Shown here: piece after piece, positions 1 to 9,278 of the stretch
How positions within the stretch are numbered: the first letter of the stretch is position 1
How the letters are laid out: each line of letters opens with the position of its first letter
Position numbers and translations under genes: made by a program
The notes under the pieces: model-generated
What the model saw: the letters and a program-made list of their open reading frames with translations, nothing else
The model's database searches: none
Told to the model about the DNA's origin: nothing
Assembly (NCBI GenBank): GCA_030603745.1
Contig: JAUVXE010000012.1
Coordinates: 1-64,000, forward strand
Length of the DNA stretch: 64,000 nucleotides
Origin: Coriobacteriia bacterium
Lineage (GTDB): Bacteria > Actinomycetota > Coriobacteriia > Anaerosomatales > SLCP01
Direction: 5' to 3'

Positions 1-126
1 GGCGACAACGTCGAGCTGCGCGGTGAGCTCATCGCCCCGATCGCCATGGAGGAGAGCCTGCGCTTCGCCATCCGCGAGGGCGGTCGCACCGTCGGCTCGG
101 GTCGTGTCACGAAGATCCTCAAGTAA
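1..126 (+). CDS. tuf: Elongation factor Tu, C-terminal end (partial)
   Basis: The window opens in frame inside a gene whose last 41 codons match the C-terminal beta-barrel of EF-Tu, including the residues [13 protein letters not shown] just before the TAA stop. EF-Tu is the GTPase that delivers aminoacyl-tRNA to the ribosome. The start and the GTPase domain lie outside the window. Only 43 bases separate its stop from rpsJ, so readthrough from the str operon into the S10 operon is likely. The identification rests on the conserved tail and on its usual position before rpsJ. Confidence 0.93.
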   Translation, partial: GDNVELRGELIAPIAMEESLRFAIREGGRTVGSGRVTKILK

Positions 127-169
127 CCACCGAGGCACCCAGTCTCGTCTCTAAACGGAGGGTAGAAAG

Positions 170-478
170 TTGGCGAACCAGAAGATCAGGATCCGGCTCA
201 AGGGCTACGATCACGAGATCGTCGATCAGTCGACCAAGATGATCGTCGATACGGCCGGCAAGACCGGCGCGAAGGTGTCGGGCCCGATCCCGCTGCCGAC
301 GGAGCGCAATCTCTACTGCGTGATCCGCTCGCCGCACGTGAACAAGGACAGCCGTGAGCACTTCGAGATGAAGACCCACAAGCGGCTGATCGACATCCTC
401 GAGCCCACGCCCAAGACGGTCGACTCGCTCATGCGCCTCGACCTGCCCGCCGGTGTGGACATCGAGATCAAGCTGTAG
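170..478 (+). CDS. rpsJ: Ribosomal protein S10
   Basis: This encodes a 102-residue protein that begins [19 protein letters not shown], the classic S10 N-terminus, at normal family length. S10 belongs to the 30S head and also acts in antitermination as NusE with NusB. The start is a TTG preceded by a GGAGGG Shine-Dalgarno at 157-162, and no in-frame ATG fits better. It is the first gene of the S10 operon. The unusual start may moderate expression, but that is inference. Confidence 0.97.
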   Translation: MANQKIRIRLKGYDHEIVDQSTKMIVDTAGKTGAKVSGPIPLPTERNLYCVIRSPHVNKDSREHFEMKTHKRLIDILEPTPKTVDSLMRLDLPAGVDIEIKL

Positions 479-596
479 CTGACGCATGGAATCCCGCGCC
501 CGGTGCGCCGGCGCGTGACGAGGATGCGGTCCGCTGGGACGCGGGCGCACGGTGCGCCCGACATCAAGGCCCCAAGACCGCACGGAAGATAGGAAG

Positions 597-1223
597 ATGA
601 AGATGGTAACGACGATCATGGGACGGAAGCTGGGCATGACCCAGGTCTGGAGCGAGGACGACAGACTCGTTCCGGTAACCGTCATCGAGGCAGGCCCCTG
701 CGTGGTCAGCCAGGTGAAGACCTTCAAGCGCGACGGCTACGCCGCCGCCCAGATCGCCTTCGGCGACATCAAGGAGTCGAAGGTCAACAAGCCGATGAAG
801 GGCCACTTCGACAAGGCGGGCGTTGAGCCCAAGCGCCACGTCGCCGAGGTCCGGCTCGACGAGGAAGCCACGGTCAAGCCGGGCGACACCCTGACCGTCG
901 ACATGTTCGAGGTCGGCTCGGCGGTCCACGTGACCGGCACGAGCAAGGGTAAGGGCTTCGCCGGCGTCATGAAGCGCCACAACTTCCGCGGTGGCCCCGG
1001 TGGCCACGGTTCGCACTTCCACCGCGCCACCGGTTCGGTCGGACAGGCCTCGACCCCGTCGAGGATCTTCCGCGGCTCGCGCATGGCCGGCCACATGGGC
1101 GACGAGACCGTGACGGTCCGCAACCTCGAGGTGGTCAAGGTCGACGCGGAGCAGAACCTCCTGCTGGTCAAGGGTGCGGTTCCGGGTGCGAAGGGCGCCC
1201 TGCTCACGATCCGGTCCGCCTAG
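597..1223 (+). CDS. rplC: Ribosomal protein L3
   Basis: This is a 208-residue L3 with the family opening [11 protein letters not shown] and the central loop around [12 protein letters not shown] that reaches toward the peptidyl-transferase centre of the 50S subunit. The frame stays open upstream to a GTG at 552, but conserved sequence starts only here. ATG 597 follows GGAAG at 583-587. ATG 603 follows AGGAAG at 591-596 and is nearly as good, so the start could be two codons later. It lies between rpsJ and rplD, as in the standard S10 operon. Confidence 0.96.
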   Translation: MKMVTTIMGRKLGMTQVWSEDDRLVPVTVIEAGPCVVSQVKTFKRDGYAAAQIAFGDIKESKVNKPMKGHFDKAGVEPKRHVAEVRLDEEATVKPGDTLTVDMFEVGSAVHVTGTSKGKGFAGVMKRHNFRGGPGGHGSHFHRATGSVGQASTPSRIFRGSRMAGHMGDETVTVRNLEVVKVDAEQNLLLVKGAVPGAKGALLTIRSA

Positions 1224-1271
1224 GCGGCCGATCCGTTCCCGCACGAACCGTCTTCTCAAGGAGTAGAAACG

Positions 1272-1895
1272 ATGGCAACGATAGAGATCAAAGACGCGAA
1301 GGGCTCGAAGGTCGGCACCGCCGACCTCGCCGACGGCGTGTTCGGCATCGAGCCGCACACCTTCGCCGTCCACCAGGTGGTCCGCAGCCAGATGGCCGGC
1401 CGCCGCTCGGGCACCCATGACACCCAGACCCGCGGCGAGGTCTCCGGTGGCGGCCGCAAGCCGTGGCGCCAGAAGGGCACCGGTCGTGCCCGCCAGGGAA
1501 CCATCCGCGCGCCCCAGTGGAAGGGCGGCGGCGTCGTGTTCGGCCCGCACCCCCGTTCCTACGGGTTCAAGGTGCCGAACAAGGTCGTGAAGCTCGCGAT
1601 GCGCTCGGTCCTCTCGGCCAAGACCGCCGAGGGCGCCCTGCACGTCATCGACGGGTTCGGGTTCGACGAGCCCTCCACGAAGCGCGCCGCCGACGTGCTC
1701 GCCGCGCTCGGCATCGAGGGCAGGGTCACCGTCGTCGTCGAGAACGATGACGTCAACGCCATGCTCTCGCTGCGCAACCTCCCCAAGGTGCGGGTCATCA
1801 CCGCGTCCGAGGCGAACACGTACGACCTGGTGGACAACACCGCCGTGCTCTTCACCAAGCCGGCGCTTACCTGGCTCGAGGGGGTGCTGTCATAA
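1272..1895 (+). CDS. rplD: Ribosomal protein L4
   Basis: This is a 207-residue L4 of the 50S exit tunnel. The long loop with GGGRKPWRQKGTGRARQG is diagnostic of the tunnel-lining extension, and the length is normal. The ATG follows AAGGAG at 1258-1263. The TAA stop shares its last A with the ATG of rplW, which points to translational coupling. In E. coli L4 represses its own operon. Whether that holds here cannot be seen. Confidence 0.97.
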   Translation: MATIEIKDAKGSKVGTADLADGVFGIEPHTFAVHQVVRSQMAGRRSGTHDTQTRGEVSGGGRKPWRQKGTGRARQGTIRAPQWKGGGVVFGPHPRSYGFKVPNKVVKLAMRSVLSAKTAEGALHVIDGFGFDEPSTKRAADVLAALGIEGRVTVVVENDDVNAMLSLRNLPKVRVITASEANTYDLVDNTAVLFTKPALTWLEGVLS

Positions 1896-2188
1896 TGCAC
1901 AACACCGATCCGCGTGATATCATCCTGCGTCCGGTCGTTTCCGAGAAGTCCTACGACCTGGTCGCACAGAACCGTTACACCTTCGAGGTCGACAAGCGCG
2001 CCTCAAAGCCGCAGATCGCCGATGCGATCCAGGAGATCTTCGGCGTGACCGTCGAGAAGGTGAACACCATGAACGTCACGGGTAAGCCCCGCCGTCTGCG
2101 GACGCGCGCCGGGAGGACCCGTTCGTGGAAGAAGGCCGTGGTCACCGTCAAAGAGGGTGACTCGATCGAGTTCTTCGAGACCCACTAG
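1895..2188 (+). CDS. rplW: Ribosomal protein L23
   Basis: This is a 97-residue L23, a 50S protein at the tunnel exit and docking site for trigger factor and signal recognition particle. The N-terminus contains ILRPVVSEKSYDL, the usual L23 signature, and the basic loop RRLRTRAGRTRSWKKA is the part that contacts rRNA. It overlaps rplD by one base in a TAATG junction. A 143-base gap with several short inverted repeats separates it from rplB. Confidence 0.96.
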   Translation: MHNTDPRDIILRPVVSEKSYDLVAQNRYTFEVDKRASKPQIADAIQEIFGVTVEKVNTMNVTGKPRRLRTRAGRTRSWKKAVVTVKEGDSIEFFETH

Positions 2189-2331
2189 GGTCGCACTGCA
2201 GAACAGGTGACCGGGTACCCGCACGTCGCGGGATGGAGCCGCCCGGCACCGTGGTAGTCCGGCGTCGATGCCGCCGCATGTGAACGCCGCGTGCATGTCC
2301 CAGGCGGAACGGCAATCGGACGGAAGGAGAG

Positions 2332-3165
2332 ATGATGGGACTCAAGAGATATAAGCCGACCTCACCGGGCCGGAGGTTCCAGACGGTGTCGGACTTCGCC
2401 GACATCACGACCTCCACGCCCGAGAAGTCGCTGCTCGAGCCGCTCCCCAAGAAGGGCGGACGGAACAACCGCGGTCGCATCACCACCCGTCACCAGGGTG
2501 GCGGGCACAAGCGCCGCTATCGCCGTATCGACTTCAAGCGGAACAAGGACGGCGTCCCCGCCAAGGTCGCGACGATCGAGTACGACCCGAACCGCTCGGC
2601 TCGCATCGCGCTCCTGCACTACCTTGACGGCGAGAAGCGCTACATCCTCGCGCCGCAGAAGCTCTCCGTGGGCGACATGGTCATGTCCGGCCCCGAGGCC
2701 GACATCAAGCCCGGCAACGCGCTGCCGCTGGCCGACATCCCCACGGGTACGGTCGTACACGCCATCGAGATGCAGCCTGGCAAGGGCGCCGCGATGGCGC
2801 GCTCGGCGGGCACCTCGGCCCAGCTGATGGCCAAGGAGGCCGGATACGCGATCCTGCGTATGCCGTCGACCGAGATGCGCAAGGTGCTGCTGACGTGCCG
2901 CGCCACCGTGGGCGCCGTAGGCAACGCCGAGCACGAGGGCATCTCGATCGGTAAGGCCGGCCGCAACCGCTGGAAGGGCGTGCGCCCGACCGTCCGAGGC
3001 ACCGCGATGAACCCGGTCGACCACCCGCACGGCGGTGGCGAGGGCAAGAACAAGACCGCCGGTCGTCACCCGGTGAGCCCGTGGGGCGTTCCCACCAAGG
3101 GTCACCGCACCCGCAAGAAGGGCAAGGCCTCCGACCGCCTGATCATCCGCCGCCGCAAGAAGTAG
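2332..3165 (+). CDS. rplB: Ribosomal protein L2
   Basis: This is a 277-residue L2, a core 50S protein needed for subunit association and peptidyl transfer. Visible landmarks are [13 protein letters not shown] at the start, [17 protein letters not shown], and the conserved C-terminal region [13 protein letters not shown] with the catalytic-centre histidine. Two ATG codons in tandem (2332 and 2335) follow GGAAGGAGA at 2322-2330, and either could initiate. Length and order after rplW are standard. Confidence 0.97.
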   Translation: MMGLKRYKPTSPGRRFQTVSDFADITTSTPEKSLLEPLPKKGGRNNRGRITTRHQGGGHKRRYRRIDFKRNKDGVPAKVATIEYDPNRSARIALLHYLDGEKRYILAPQKLSVGDMVMSGPEADIKPGNALPLADIPTGTVVHAIEMQPGKGAAMARSAGTSAQLMAKEAGYAILRMPSTEMRKVLLTCRATVGAVGNAEHEGISIGKAGRNRWKGVRPTVRGTAMNPVDHPHGGGEGKNKTAGRHPVSPWGVPTKGHRTRKKGKASDRLIIRRRKK

Positions 3166-3194
3166 CGTTCGGCCGTAGAGGGAGCTGGAAGTAG

Positions 3195-3470
3195 ATGAGC
3201 AGAAGCCTGAAGAAGGGACCTTACGTCGAGCCGCGGCTGATCGGGCGCATCCACGCCATGAACGAGGCCGGCGAGAAGAAGGTCATCAAGACGTGGTCGC
3301 GTGCCTCGACCATCTTCCCGGAGATGGTCGGTCACACCATCGCGGTGCACGACGGCCGCAAGCACGTCCCGGTCTATGTCACCGAGTCGATGGTCGGTCA
3401 CAAGCTCGGCGAGTTCGCGCCGACGCGTACGTTCCGCGGTCATGCGGCCGACAAGAAGGGCAAGAGGTAG
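3195..3470 (+). CDS. rpsS: Ribosomal protein S19
   Basis: This is a 91-residue S19 of the 30S head, near the A-site tRNA and next to S13. It opens [15 protein letters not shown] and contains [16 protein letters not shown] and [14 protein letters not shown], all strongly conserved in the family. The ATG follows GGGAGCTGG upstream. The stop is three bases before the rplV ATG, so the two genes are probably translationally coupled. Confidence 0.97.
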   Translation: MSRSLKKGPYVEPRLIGRIHAMNEAGEKKVIKTWSRASTIFPEMVGHTIAVHDGRKHVPVYVTESMVGHKLGEFAPTRTFRGHAADKKGKR

Positions 3471-3473
3471 AAG

Positions 3474-3815
3474 ATGGAAGCGAGAGCTGTAGCACGCTAT
3501 GTGCGGGTGAGCCCGCGCAAGGCCCGCCTCGTCGTCGACCTCATCCGCGGTAAGTCCGTGGAGGAGGCTGCGGCCATCCTCGCGTTCACTCCGCGCGCCG
3601 CTGCCGAGGTCGTCGAGAAGGTGCTGAACAGCGCCGTGGCGAACGCCGAGAAGAACCTGAGGATCAAGCGCGACGACCTCTACGTCTCCACGACGTATGT
3701 GGACGAGGGCCCCACCCTCAAGCGGATCCGTCCGCGGGCGATGGGCCGCGCGTTCCGCGTGGACAAGCGCACGAGCCACATCACCGTCGTCGTCAAGCAG
3801 CGAGAGGAGGCGTAG
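3474..3815 (+). CDS. rplV: Ribosomal protein L22
   Basis: This is a 113-residue L22. It contains [18 protein letters not shown] near the N-terminus and the beta-hairpin residues [19 protein letters not shown] that line the peptide exit tunnel and influence macrolide response. Length is normal. The start ATG is directly downstream of the rpsS stop. No insertion or odd residue in the hairpin stands out. Confidence 0.97.
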   Translation: MEARAVARYVRVSPRKARLVVDLIRGKSVEEAAAILAFTPRAAAEVVEKVLNSAVANAEKNLRIKRDDLYVSTTYVDEGPTLKRIRPRAMGRAFRVDKRTSHITVVVKQREEA

Positions 3816-3821
3816 GCTGAC

Positions 3822-4520
3822 ATGGGTCAGAAGGTCTATCCCGTAGGACTGAGGCTCGGCATCACCGAGCAGTGGCGCTCCCGCTGGTACGCCGGCAAGG
3901 AGTACAGCGCGACGCTCGCCGAGGACCTCAAGGTCCGCGAGTACCTGAGCAAGCGTCTCCGTCGCGCCGCGGTCTCGAAGATCGAGATCGAGCGCAAGGG
4001 CGACAAGCTGTCGGTCGAGCTGGCCACGGCGCGCCCGGGCATCGTCATCGGCAAGAAGGGCGCCGAGGTCGATGCGCTGCGCAAGGACCTCGAGAAGATG
4101 ACCGGCGCCACGGTCTCGGTGAACATCGTCGAGATCAAGCGTCCGGAGATCGACGCCAAGCTCGTGGCGCAGAGCGTCGCCGAGCAGCTCGAGGGCCGCG
4201 TGGCGTTCCGTCGCGCGATGCGCAAGGCGGTCGCCTCGGCGATGAAGAGCGGTGCCCTCGGCATCCGCATCCAGTGCTCCGGCCGCCTCGGCGGCGCGGA
4301 GATGGGTCGCCGCGAGTGGTACCGCGAGGGTCGCGTGCCGCTGCACACCCTGCGTGCCGTGATCGACTACGGCACGGCCGAGGCGCGCACCACCATGGGC
4401 GCCATCGGCGTGAAGGTATGGATCTATCACGGCGAGCTCCTGCCCGGTCAGGAGAAGCCGTCGCCGTCGGCCGAGCGTCCGCAGCGCGGCCGCCGGAACG
4501 ACCGTGGAGGGAGATCGTAG
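3822..4520 (+). CDS. rpsC: Ribosomal protein S3
   Basis: This is a 232-residue S3 at the mRNA entry channel of the 30S subunit. It begins [20 protein letters not shown], carries a KH domain with the GxxG-type loop VIGKKGAEV around residues 68-76, and ends with the conserved C-terminal domain and a basic Arg-rich tail. The start lies six bases after the rplV stop with an AGAGGAGG Shine-Dalgarno inside the end of rplV. Confidence 0.97.
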   Translation: MGQKVYPVGLRLGITEQWRSRWYAGKEYSATLAEDLKVREYLSKRLRRAAVSKIEIERKGDKLSVELATARPGIVIGKKGAEVDALRKDLEKMTGATVSVNIVEIKRPEIDAKLVAQSVAEQLEGRVAFRRAMRKAVASAMKSGALGIRIQCSGRLGGAEMGRREWYREGRVPLHTLRAVIDYGTAEARTTMGAIGVKVWIYHGELLPGQEKPSPSAERPQRGRRNDRGGRS

Positions 4521-4522
4521 AG

Positions 4523-4948
4523 ATGTTGTTGCCCAAGCGAGTGAAGCACCGCAAGGTGCAGCGCGGGTCGATGAAGGGCATGGCCAAGGGAGGCACCGAG
4601 GTCCAGTACGGTGACTTCGGCCTGAAGGCCCTGGAGGCCGCGTGGATCACGAACCGCCAGATCGAGGCGGCTCGTATCGCGATGACCCGGTACATGAAGC
4701 GTGGCGGTAAGGTCTGGATCAACATCTTCCCGGACAAGCCGATCACCCAGAAGCCCGCCGAGACCCGCATGGGTTCCGGTAAGGGTAACCCGGAGAAGTG
4801 GGTCGCCGTCGTCAAGCCCGGACGCATCATGTTCGAGGTCGCCGGTGTGCCCGAGGAGGTCGCGCGTGAGGCCATGCGTCTCGCCGCGCACAAGCTTCCG
4901 ATCAAGTGCAAGTTCGTGACCCGAACCGACAGTGGCGGTGAGGCATAG
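4523..4948 (+). CDS. rplP: Ribosomal protein L16
   Basis: This is a 141-residue L16 starting [15 protein letters not shown], the invariant start of the family. The frame stays open far upstream through rpsC, but that part is a shadow. ATG 4523 follows GGAGGGAG at 4506-4513 and sits two bases after the rpsC stop. L16 organizes the A-site region of the 50S subunit. The stop codon directly abuts the rpmC ATG. Confidence 0.97.
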   Translation: MLLPKRVKHRKVQRGSMKGMAKGGTEVQYGDFGLKALEAAWITNRQIEAARIAMTRYMKRGGKVWINIFPDKPITQKPAETRMGSGKGNPEKWVAVVKPGRIMFEVAGVPEEVAREAMRLAAHKLPIKCKFVTRTDSGGEA

Positions 4949-5164
4949 ATGAAGGCGACAGAGATCCGAGACCTTGCCGACTCCGACCTCATGGAGAAGG
5001 TCAAGGAGGCCCGCGCCGAGCTGTTCAACCTCAGGTTCCAGCTCGCCACCGGCCAGCTCGACAACCCCGGTAGGATCAAGGCCGTCAAGAAGGAGATCGC
5101 GCGCCTGCTGACCGAGCTGCGTGCGCGCGAGCTGAGCGCGTCCCGTGACGCCGCGGCCTCCTGA
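4949..5164 (+). CDS. rpmC: Ribosomal protein L29
   Basis: This is a 71-residue L29, a small helical 50S protein near the tunnel exit that helps dock trigger factor. The core [20 protein letters not shown] followed by [14 protein letters not shown] is typical. It starts immediately after the rplP stop, using a Shine-Dalgarno-like GGCGGTGAGG inside rplP. The last base of its TGA is the A of an upstream candidate ATG for rpsQ. Confidence 0.96.
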   Translation: MKATEIRDLADSDLMEKVKEARAELFNLRFQLATGQLDNPGRIKAVKKEIARLLTELRARELSASRDAAAS

Positions 5165-5184
5165 TGACGATGGAGAGGAACGTC

Positions 5185-5445
5185 ATGAGCAACGAGCGCA
5201 ACAGGCGCAAGACCCGCCAGGGCGTCGTCGTCTCCGCTGCCGGTGACAAGACCTGCGTGGTCAGCGTCTCCGAGCGGAAGCGCCACCCCCTGTACGGCAA
5301 GATGATGACCCACAGCACCAAGTTCCACGCGCACGACGAGGAGAACATCGCCCAGGTCGGCGACGTGGTGCAGATCATGGAGACCCGTCCGGTGTCCAAG
5401 CTCAAGCGCTGGCGCCTGGTCGAGATCGTGGAGAAGGCAAAGTAG
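5185..5445 (+). CDS. rpsQ: Ribosomal protein S17
   Basis: This is an 86-residue S17, an early-assembling 30S protein with an OB fold. It contains [19 protein letters not shown] and the conserved [17 protein letters not shown]. Three in-frame ATGs exist at 5164, 5170 and 5185. I chose 5185 because GGAGAGGA at 5172-5179 is correctly spaced before it and family homology begins there. Use of 5164 would overlap rpmC by one base and add seven residues. Confidence 0.95.
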   Translation: MSNERNRRKTRQGVVVSAAGDKTCVVSVSERKRHPLYGKMMTHSTKFHAHDEENIAQVGDVVQIMETRPVSKLKRWRLVEIVEKAK

Positions 5446-5497
5446 CACCGCCCGTGCCGCGGAAGCGGCGCAGGACGGAACCGGTACGGAGGACGAG

Positions 5498-5866
5498 ATG
5501 ATTCAGGCAGAATCCCGGCTCAAGGTAGCCGACAACTCGGGCGCACGCCGGGTGCTGTGCATCAAGGTGCTCGGTGGCTCGAAGCGTCGCTACGCGCGCG
5601 TCGGCGACACGATCGTCGCCACGGTGAAGGAGGCCATCCCCAACGGCACCGTGAAGAAGGGCGATGTCGTCCGCGCGGTGGTCGTGCGCACCAAGAAGGA
5701 GTACAGGCGTCCGGACGGGAGCTACATCCGGTTCGATGAGAACGCCGCAGTGATAATCGACAACCAGGGCAACCCGCGGGGCACCCGTATCTTCGGCCCG
5801 GTCGCACGTGAGCTTCGCGACCGTCGCTACATGAAGATCGTCTCGCTCGCGCCCGAAGTCCTGTAA
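5498..5866 (+). CDS. rplN: Ribosomal protein L14
   Basis: This is a 122-residue L14, part of the intersubunit bridge next to L19. It starts [17 protein letters not shown] and ends in [20 protein letters not shown], both near-universal. Length is exactly that of the family. A 52-base gap with a small hairpin (GCCGC-GGAA-GCGGC) separates it from rpsQ. The ATG follows GGAGGACGAG. Confidence 0.97.
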   Translation: MIQAESRLKVADNSGARRVLCIKVLGGSKRRYARVGDTIVATVKEAIPNGTVKKGDVVRAVVVRTKKEYRRPDGSYIRFDENAAVIIDNQGNPRGTRIFGPVARELRDRRYMKIVSLAPEVL

Positions 5867-5880
5867 GGAGGATCGAGAAA

Positions 5881-6201
5881 GTGGCCAAGTCCATGACGAT
5901 CCGCAAGGGCGACCGCGTGAAGGTGATCACGGGCAAGGACAAGGGCAAGGAGAGCCGCGTCCTGCGTGTGTACCCCCACAAGGAGCGCCTCGTGGTCGAG
6001 CACGTCAACATGATGAAGAAGCACCAGCGCCCGACCCAGCGCCAGCCCAAGGGCGGCATCCTGGAGAAGGAGGGCACCATCCACGTGAGCAACGTGATGC
6101 TGCTCTGCCCGAGCTGTTCGCAGCCCACGCGCGTCGGCCGCCGTCGCGAGGACGGCAACCGTGTACGCGTGTGCAAGAAGTGCAACAAGGACATCGACTA
6201 G
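5881..6201 (+). CDS. rplX: Ribosomal protein L24, zinc-binding form
   Basis: This is a 106-residue L24, an assembly initiator of the 50S subunit, with the KOW motif in KGDRVKVITGKDKGKE. The C-terminus carries CPSC (C76, C79) and CKKC (C98, C101), a zinc-ribbon pair present in some L24 proteins and absent from others. The start is a GTG after AAGGAGGATCG. It is followed by two tandem hairpins before rplE (listed separately). Confidence 0.96.
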   Translation: MAKSMTIRKGDRVKVITGKDKGKESRVLRVYPHKERLVVEHVNMMKKHQRPTQRQPKGGILEKEGTIHVSNVMLLCPSCSQPTRVGRRREDGNRVRVCKKCNKDID

Positions 6202-6214
6202 TCGATGCGTGACG

Positions 6215-6264
6215 CCCGTCCCCGGAGGCCCCGGGGGCGGGGCACCGGGTCGGAAATCCGGTGC
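6215..6264 (+). other. Two tandem hairpins in the rplX-rplE gap
   Basis: The first hairpin spans 6215-6241: an 11-bp stem whose core is CCCCGG-aggcc-CCGGGG. The second spans 6242-6264: GCACCGG and CCGGTGC around a nine-base loop. Neither is followed by a T-run, so a simple terminator is unlikely. In E. coli the S8 repressor site of the spc operon lies at the start of rplE. The position here is similar, but no S8 sequence signature is evident to me. Confidence 0.6.
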
Positions 6265-6291
6265 GGACAAGACAGACGGAGGTAGACCACA

Positions 6292-6834
6292 GTGGCACCC
6301 AGGTTCAAGGAGCAGTACCGCGCCGAGGTCGTCCCGGCTCTCATGGAGCGGTTCGAGTACGGCAACATCAACGAGGTCCCGCGCCTCGAGAAGATCGTCG
6401 TCAACATGGGCGTCGGCGAGGCTGCGGCCGACATCAAGCAGCTCGACGCGGCGATGAACGACCTCGCGATCGTGACCGGCCAGAAGCCGATGGTCACCCG
6501 CGCGAAGAAGTCCATCGCAGGGTTCAAGATCCGTCAGGGCATGCCCATCGGCGCGAAGGTCACCCTCCGGGGCGACCGCATGTGGGAGTTCTTCGACCGC
6601 CTGCTCTCGACCGCGATCCCGCGCATCCGCGACTTCCGCGGCTTGCCGGCGAACTCGTTCGACGGCCGGGGCAACTACTCCCTCGGCGTGACCGAGCAGC
6701 TGATCTTCCCCGAGGTCGACTACGACAAGGTCGACCGGGTGCGTGGCATGGACATCACGTTCGTGACGAGTGCGAAGACCGACGAGGAAGCGAAGGCGCT
6801 CATGGAGGCCTTCTCGTTCCCGTTCAAGCGATAG
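6292..6834 (+). CDS. rplE: Ribosomal protein L5
   Basis: This is a 180-residue L5 that binds 5S rRNA in the 50S central protuberance. It contains [18 protein letters not shown] and later [19 protein letters not shown], standard family blocks. The start is a GTG after GGAGGTAG. It lies downstream of two strong hairpins and directly before the zinc-type rpsN, as in the Gram-positive spc operon. Confidence 0.97.
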   Translation: MAPRFKEQYRAEVVPALMERFEYGNINEVPRLEKIVVNMGVGEAAADIKQLDAAMNDLAIVTGQKPMVTRAKKSIAGFKIRQGMPIGAKVTLRGDRMWEFFDRLLSTAIPRIRDFRGLPANSFDGRGNYSLGVTEQLIFPEVDYDKVDRVRGMDITFVTSAKTDEEAKALMEAFSFPFKR

Positions 6835-6882
6835 ATTCTACCGGTCGGCACCGGACGCGGTGCCGCGGCAAGGAGGTTTCTG

Positions 6883-7068
6883 GTGGCAAAGAAGTCGATG
6901 ATCGCCAAGGCGAAGCGTACGCCGAAGTTCGGTGTCCGTGCGGTGAACCGCTGTAACCGCTGCGGGCGTCCGCGAGCGTTCTACCGGCAGTTCGGCCTGT
7001 GCCGTATCTGCGTGCGTGAGCTTGCCAGCCGCGGCGAACTTCCCGGCGTCCGCAAGGCCAGTTGGTAG
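6883..7068 (+). CDS. rpsN: Ribosomal protein S14, zinc-binding short form
   Basis: This is a 61-residue S14 of the short zinc-containing type (rpsZ type), placed in the spc operon between L5 and S8. Cysteines 24, 27, 40 and 43 (CNRCGRP and CRICVREL) form the zinc site. It opens [20 protein letters not shown]. The start is a GTG after AAGGAGGT. No zinc-free paralogue is present in the window. Confidence 0.97.
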   Translation: MAKKSMIAKAKRTPKFGVRAVNRCNRCGRPRAFYRQFGLCRICVRELASRGELPGVRKASW

Positions 7069-7098
7069 GCTGACGACGGAGGAGATCCCTCCGACAGG

Positions 7099-7121
7099 CG
7101 TATCGGCCACGGGCCGATACG
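7099..7121 (+). other. Perfect hairpin between rpsN and rpsH
   Basis: CGTATCGGCC and GGCCGATACG form a perfect 10-bp stem closed by a three-base loop, in the 98-base gap upstream of rpsH. There is no following T-run. It could be an RNA processing site, an attenuator or a protein-binding site in the spc mRNA. Only the pairing is seen directly. Confidence 0.6.
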
Positions 7122-7166
7122 AACCGTCGGGGCGGAGTCATCCCGGTCCATAGGAGGAACGAAAAC

Positions 7167-7565
7167 ATGAGCATGACAGATCCCATCGCCGATATGCTGA
7201 CGCGGGTGCGCAACGCGAACTCCGCGTTCAAGTCCTCGGCGACCATGCCCTCCTCGAAGAAGCTGGTGGAGATCGCCCGCATCATGAAGGAGGAAGGCTA
7301 CATCGAGGACTACCAGGTCACCCCTGGTGACGTCCAGGACACCCTCGAGGTGGTCCTCAAGTACGGCCCGAAGCGTGAGCGGACCATCACCGGCATCCGC
7401 CGGATCAGCAAGCCGGGTCTGCGCGTGTACGCCAAGAAGGACGAGCTTCCCCGCGTGCTCGGCGGTCTCGGCATCGCGGTCATCTCGACGTCCAAGGGCG
7501 TCATGACCGAGAAGGCCGCCCGCAAAGAGGGCGTCGGCGGCGAAGTCATCGCCTACATCTGGTAA
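7167..7565 (+). CDS. rpsH: Ribosomal protein S8
   Basis: This is a 132-residue S8, a primary 16S rRNA binder of the 30S platform and, in E. coli, the repressor of the spc operon. It starts [18 protein letters not shown] and ends with the conserved block ending in GGEVIAYIW. The alternative ATG at 7173 would drop two residues. ATG 7167 follows AGGAGGAACG. A perfect hairpin lies about 45 bases upstream of the start. Confidence 0.97.
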   Translation: MSMTDPIADMLTRVRNANSAFKSSATMPSSKKLVEIARIMKEEGYIEDYQVTPGDVQDTLEVVLKYGPKRERTITGIRRISKPGLRVYAKKDELPRVLGGLGIAVISTSKGVMTEKAARKEGVGGEVIAYIW

Positions 7566-7594
7566 CGGACAGGACTAGGAAAGGAGGGACAGCC

Positions 7595-8131
7595 GTGTCT
7601 CGAATCGGCAAGCAGCCCATCCCGGTCCCGTCCGGGGTGGAGGTGAGGATCGACGGTTCCACCGTGACCGTGAAGGGCCCCAAGGGCGAACTCACGAGCA
7701 CGTTCAACGAGGATATGGCGATCGTCCTCGAGGAGGGCGAGGTCCGCGTGACCCGTCCTTCGGACAATCGCACCCATCGGTCGCTCCACGGCCTGACGCG
7801 CACCCTGATCGCCAACATGGTGACCGGCGTGTCGGAGGGCTTCAGCAAGAACCTCGAGATCGTGGGCGTCGGGTACCGCGCCCAGCTCAAGGGGAGCGAC
7901 CTCGAGCTCGCGCTCGGGTTCAGCCACCCGGTCACCGTGAAGGCCGAGCCGGGCATCACCTTCGAGGTGCCGGTGCCGACCAAGATCACGGTCCGCGGCA
8001 TCGACAAGCAGCGGGTCGGCCAGGTCGCGAGCGAGATCCGCGACTTCCGGCCGCCGGAGCCCTACAAGGGCAAGGGTGTGCGCTACGAGGGCGAGTACGT
8101 CCGGCGTAAGCTCGGTAAGACGGCGAAGTAA
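7595..8131 (+). CDS. rplF: Ribosomal protein L6
   Basis: This is a 178-residue L6 of the 50S subunit near the factor-binding centre. It begins [17 protein letters not shown] and carries the C-terminal block [19 protein letters not shown], both diagnostic. Length is normal for a two-domain L6. The start is a GTG preceded by AAGGAGGG. It lies between rpsH and rplR in the standard spc order. Confidence 0.97.
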   Translation: MSRIGKQPIPVPSGVEVRIDGSTVTVKGPKGELTSTFNEDMAIVLEEGEVRVTRPSDNRTHRSLHGLTRTLIANMVTGVSEGFSKNLEIVGVGYRAQLKGSDLELALGFSHPVTVKAEPGITFEVPVPTKITVRGIDKQRVGQVASEIRDFRPPEPYKGKGVRYEGEYVRRKLGKTAK

Positions 8132-8182
8132 CGTGCGACCCGGCCCGAGCGGCACGGGTGAGACGAGGAGAGTAGTGAAGGC

Positions 8183-8551
8183 ATGGAGAGACTGAAGGCG
8201 AAGACGGCGGGTCTGGCCCGCCGCAAGCGCAGGGTCCGGGGCAAGGTGAGCGGCACCGCCGAGCGTCCGCGTCTCCGGGTGACCCGCAGCAACGCCCACA
8301 TCTACGCACAGCTCATCGACGACGTGGCCGGCCGCACGCTGGTGGCCGTCTCTTCGATCGACCCTGAGCTGCGCGGCGCACTGAAGAGCGGCGCCAACGT
8401 CGAGGCCGCGAAGGTCGTCGGCGAGGCACTCGGCCGCCGTGCGGTCGAGGCCGGTGTCGAGGAGGCCGTGTTCGATCGCGGCGGTCGCCTCTTCCACGGG
8501 CGCGTGAAGGCTCTGGCGGACGGTGCGCGTAGCGCCGGGCTCAGGTTCTAG
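8183..8551 (+). CDS. rplR: Ribosomal protein L18
   Basis: This is a 122-residue L18 that binds 5S rRNA together with L5. The block [18 protein letters not shown] followed by [15 protein letters not shown] is typical, and the C-terminus ends in the usual [13 protein letters not shown]. Length is normal. It is followed 12 bases later by rpsE with GGGAGGAG in the gap. Confidence 0.97.
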   Translation: MERLKAKTAGLARRKRRVRGKVSGTAERPRLRVTRSNAHIYAQLIDDVAGRTLVAVSSIDPELRGALKSGANVEAAKVVGEALGRRAVEAGVEEAVFDRGGRLFHGRVKALADGARSAGLRF

Positions 8552-8563
8552 GGAGGAGACGGT

Positions 8564-9073
8564 ATGGCGCGCAGGGAACAGCAGGTTTCCGAACTGCAGG
8601 AGAAGGTAGTCTTCATCAACCGCGTCTCGAAGGTCGTCAAGGGCGGCCGTCGGTTCGCGCTGACGGCGCTCGTGGTCGTCGGTGACGGTGAGGGCAACGT
8701 CGGTGTCGGCATGGGCAAGTCCCAGGAAGTGCCGATCGCCATCCGCAAGGGCATCGAGGATGCCAAGAAGAACATGTTCAAGGTGCCGATCATCGAGACG
8801 ACGATCCCGCACGAGGTCATCGGCCAGTTCGGCGCCGGCAAGGTGCTGCTCAAGCCGGCCGCCCCCGGTACGGGTGTCATCGCCGGCGGTCCGGTGCGCG
8901 CGCTCCTCGAGCTCGCCGGCATCAGCGACGTCCTGTCGAAGTCGCTCGGTACCGATAACGCGCTGAACATGGTCAAGGCCGCCGCCGAGGGGCTCAAGTC
9001 CCTTTCGAGCCCCGAAGAGGTCGCGCGTCGTCGCGGCAAGTCCGTGGGCCAGGTCTACGGCTGGGAGGAGTAG
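8564..9073 (+). CDS. rpsE: Ribosomal protein S5
   Basis: This is a 169-residue S5 at the mRNA entry and decoding-fidelity region of the 30S subunit. The double-stranded-RNA-binding N-terminal fold shows in [18 protein letters not shown], and the C-terminal domain carries [19 protein letters not shown]. The ATG follows GGGAGGAGACGG. The stop is two bases before the GTG of rpmD. Confidence 0.97.
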   Translation: MARREQQVSELQEKVVFINRVSKVVKGGRRFALTALVVVGDGEGNVGVGMGKSQEVPIAIRKGIEDAKKNMFKVPIIETTIPHEVIGQFGAGKVLLKPAAPGTGVIAGGPVRALLELAGISDVLSKSLGTDNALNMVKAAAEGLKSLSSPEEVARRRGKSVGQVYGWEE

Positions 9074-9075
9074 GA

Positions 9076-9273
9076 GTGAGCGCTGCAAAGACGACCGGCC
9101 GGATCCGCATCACGCAGGTCAAGAGCGTGATCGGTGCACCCGCCGACCAGAAGGCGACCGTGCGCGCGCTTGGTCTCAAACGGATCAACCACACGGTCGA
9201 GCAGGACGACACCCCCACGGTCAGGGGCATGGTCTTCAAGGTCAAGCACCTCGTGAGTGTCGAGCAGGTATAG
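9076..9273 (+). CDS. rpmD: Ribosomal protein L30
   Basis: This is a 65-residue L30, a small 50S protein. It contains RIRITQVKSVIGAPADQKA and a conserved NHTVEQDDTPTVRGMVFKV segment. It starts at a GTG two bases after the rpsE stop with AGGAG just upstream. The presence of rpmD between rpsE and rplO is the ordinary spc layout. Confidence 0.95.
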   Translation: MSAAKTTGRIRITQVKSVIGAPADQKATVRALGLKRINHTVEQDDTPTVRGMVFKVKHLVSVEQV

Positions 9274-9278
9274 TACGG

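Noticed and set aside
552-596. Longer L3 start at GTG 552
   Set aside because: The added residues are not conserved, and Shine-Dalgarno sequences point to ATG 597 or 603.
5164-5184. Upstream ATGs for rpsQ
   Set aside because: The best-spaced GGAGAGGA belongs to ATG 5185, and family sequence begins there. An overlap with rpmC cannot be excluded.
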